From assembly GCF_900129615.1 (NCBI RefSeq), contig NZ_FQWI01000004.1, positions 310,001 through 374,000 of the forward strand: DNA of 64,000 nt, given 5' to 3'. The position numbers and the translations under genes are program-made. The stretch comes from Pectobacterium carotovorum. Lineage in GTDB: Bacteria; Pseudomonadota; Gammaproteobacteria; Enterobacterales; Enterobacteriaceae. Positions 63,554 through 64,000 of this stretch are shown here, piece by piece (positions within the stretch are counted from its first letter, which is position 1; every line of letters begins with the position of its first letter). Below the pieces are notes generated by a model. It did not search any database, had not been told where the DNA came from, and saw only the letters and a program-made list of their open reading frames with translations.

Positions 63554-64000
63554 TTATTGCCAACCGTGACGCGCCAGCTGCAAAGCAATGCCCCACATCA
63601 CTATGCCGACAAAAAAGTTGATGACCCGCTGTACCCGCGGCGTATTCAGCCACGGCGCCAGCCAGGAAGCCAATAGTGCCAGCGCAAAGAACCAGGTGAA
63701 AGAAGCCGTCATCGTCCCCAGCGCGAACCAGCTTCGGGCATCATCTGCAAACTGGCTTCCCAGGCTCCCTAGCACTACAAAGGTATCCAGATAGACATGC
63801 GGGTTCAGCCAGGTCACCGCCAGCATGGTCGCAATAATGCGCCAGCGGCTTTGTTTCATCACCTCCGCGCTGGCCAGCGCAATATTCTTACTGAAAGCCG
63901 TTTTCATTGCTCCCCAGCCGAACCAGAGCAGAAACGCAACACCGCCCCAGGTCACGGCCCCCAGCAGCAGTGAAGACTGACTCAGCAACGCGCTGCCGCC
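63554..64000 (-). CDS. argO: Arginine exporter ArgO, C-terminal part
   Basis: The frame is open through the window edge (reading [20 protein letters not shown] inward) and stops at 63554, so about 148 of some 205 residues are present and the N-terminus lies outside. ArgO is a LysE-family exporter of arginine and lysine activated by Arg[21 protein letters not shown] and [16 protein letters not shown] are the conserved core. The LysE-type proline (WLNPHVY) is intact. Confidence 0.94.
   Translation of the reverse strand, partial: GGSALLSQSSLLLGAVTWGGVAFLLWFGWGAMKTAFSKNIALASAEVMKQSRWRIIATMLAVTWLNPHVYLDTFVVLGSLGSQFADDARSWFALGTMTASFTWFFALALLASWLAPWLNTPRVQRVINFFVGIVMWGIALQLARHGWQ

Overview
The window is about 64 kb of ordinary, gene-dense core chromosome from an enterobacterium. 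Protein sequences and gene order point to a soft-rot Pectobacteriaceae, most likely Pectobacterium; this is inferred from recognised sequences and was not searched. The order follows the segment of the E. coli map that spans the thr locus (about 99.4 to 1.4 min), read in reverse, with a serA-rpiA-argP-yggE-argO segment joined at the right end. No phage, insertion sequence, CRISPR array, tRNA or rRNA gene was seen. No obviously new multigene system is visible, and I do not claim one.

Region by region. 1-9.5 kb: 3' end of rapA, rluA, djlA, then the envelope/housekeeping run lptD-surA-pdxA-rsmA-apaG-apaH. 9.5-15.5 kb: a lineage-variable block (DMT transporter with divergent LysR regulator, folA, the two-gene ThrE-type exporter yjjPB, a LysE/RhtB exporter, a VOC protein and a WYL regulator). 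15.6-21.3 kb: carAB and dapB. 21.6-27.3 kb: ribF-ileS-lspA-fkpB-ispH, with translationally coupled junctions. 27.7-34.7 kb: rpsT, nhaAR, dnaKJ, satP. 34.8-40.4 kb: an MHS-family transporter, mogA, a membrane diguanylate cyclase, tal, yaaA. 40.4-45.4 kb: thrABC with an unannotated threonine/isoleucine leader peptide and attenuator. 45.5-52.9 kb: yjtD, arcA, creA, rob, gpmB, yjjX, trpR, slt. 53.4-59.1 kb: ettA, a chemoreceptor ending in NWETF, a LysR regulator divergent from a zeta-crystallin-type oxidoreductase. 59.2-64 kb: serA, rpiA, argP, yggE and the 3' part of argO.

How genes work together: lptD and surA serve outer-membrane assembly. carAB supplies carbamoyl phosphate, dapB serves lysine/DAP synthesis, thrABC threonine and serA serine. 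argP normally activates argO, which lies on the other side of yggE. nhaR regulates nhaA. dnaK and dnaJ form the Hsp70 pair behind a sigma-32-type promoter. arcA lies behind a near-perfect FNR box and a long leader with a 41-codon ORF. The chemoreceptor has a sigma-28-type promoter.

The most useful non-coding observations are the thr leader/attenuator, the TrpR operator at trpR, the FNR box and small ORF upstream of arcA, the sigma-32 and sigma-28 promoters, an ERIC element upstream of ettA, and a 103-bp palindromic repeat-like element between rapA and rluA.
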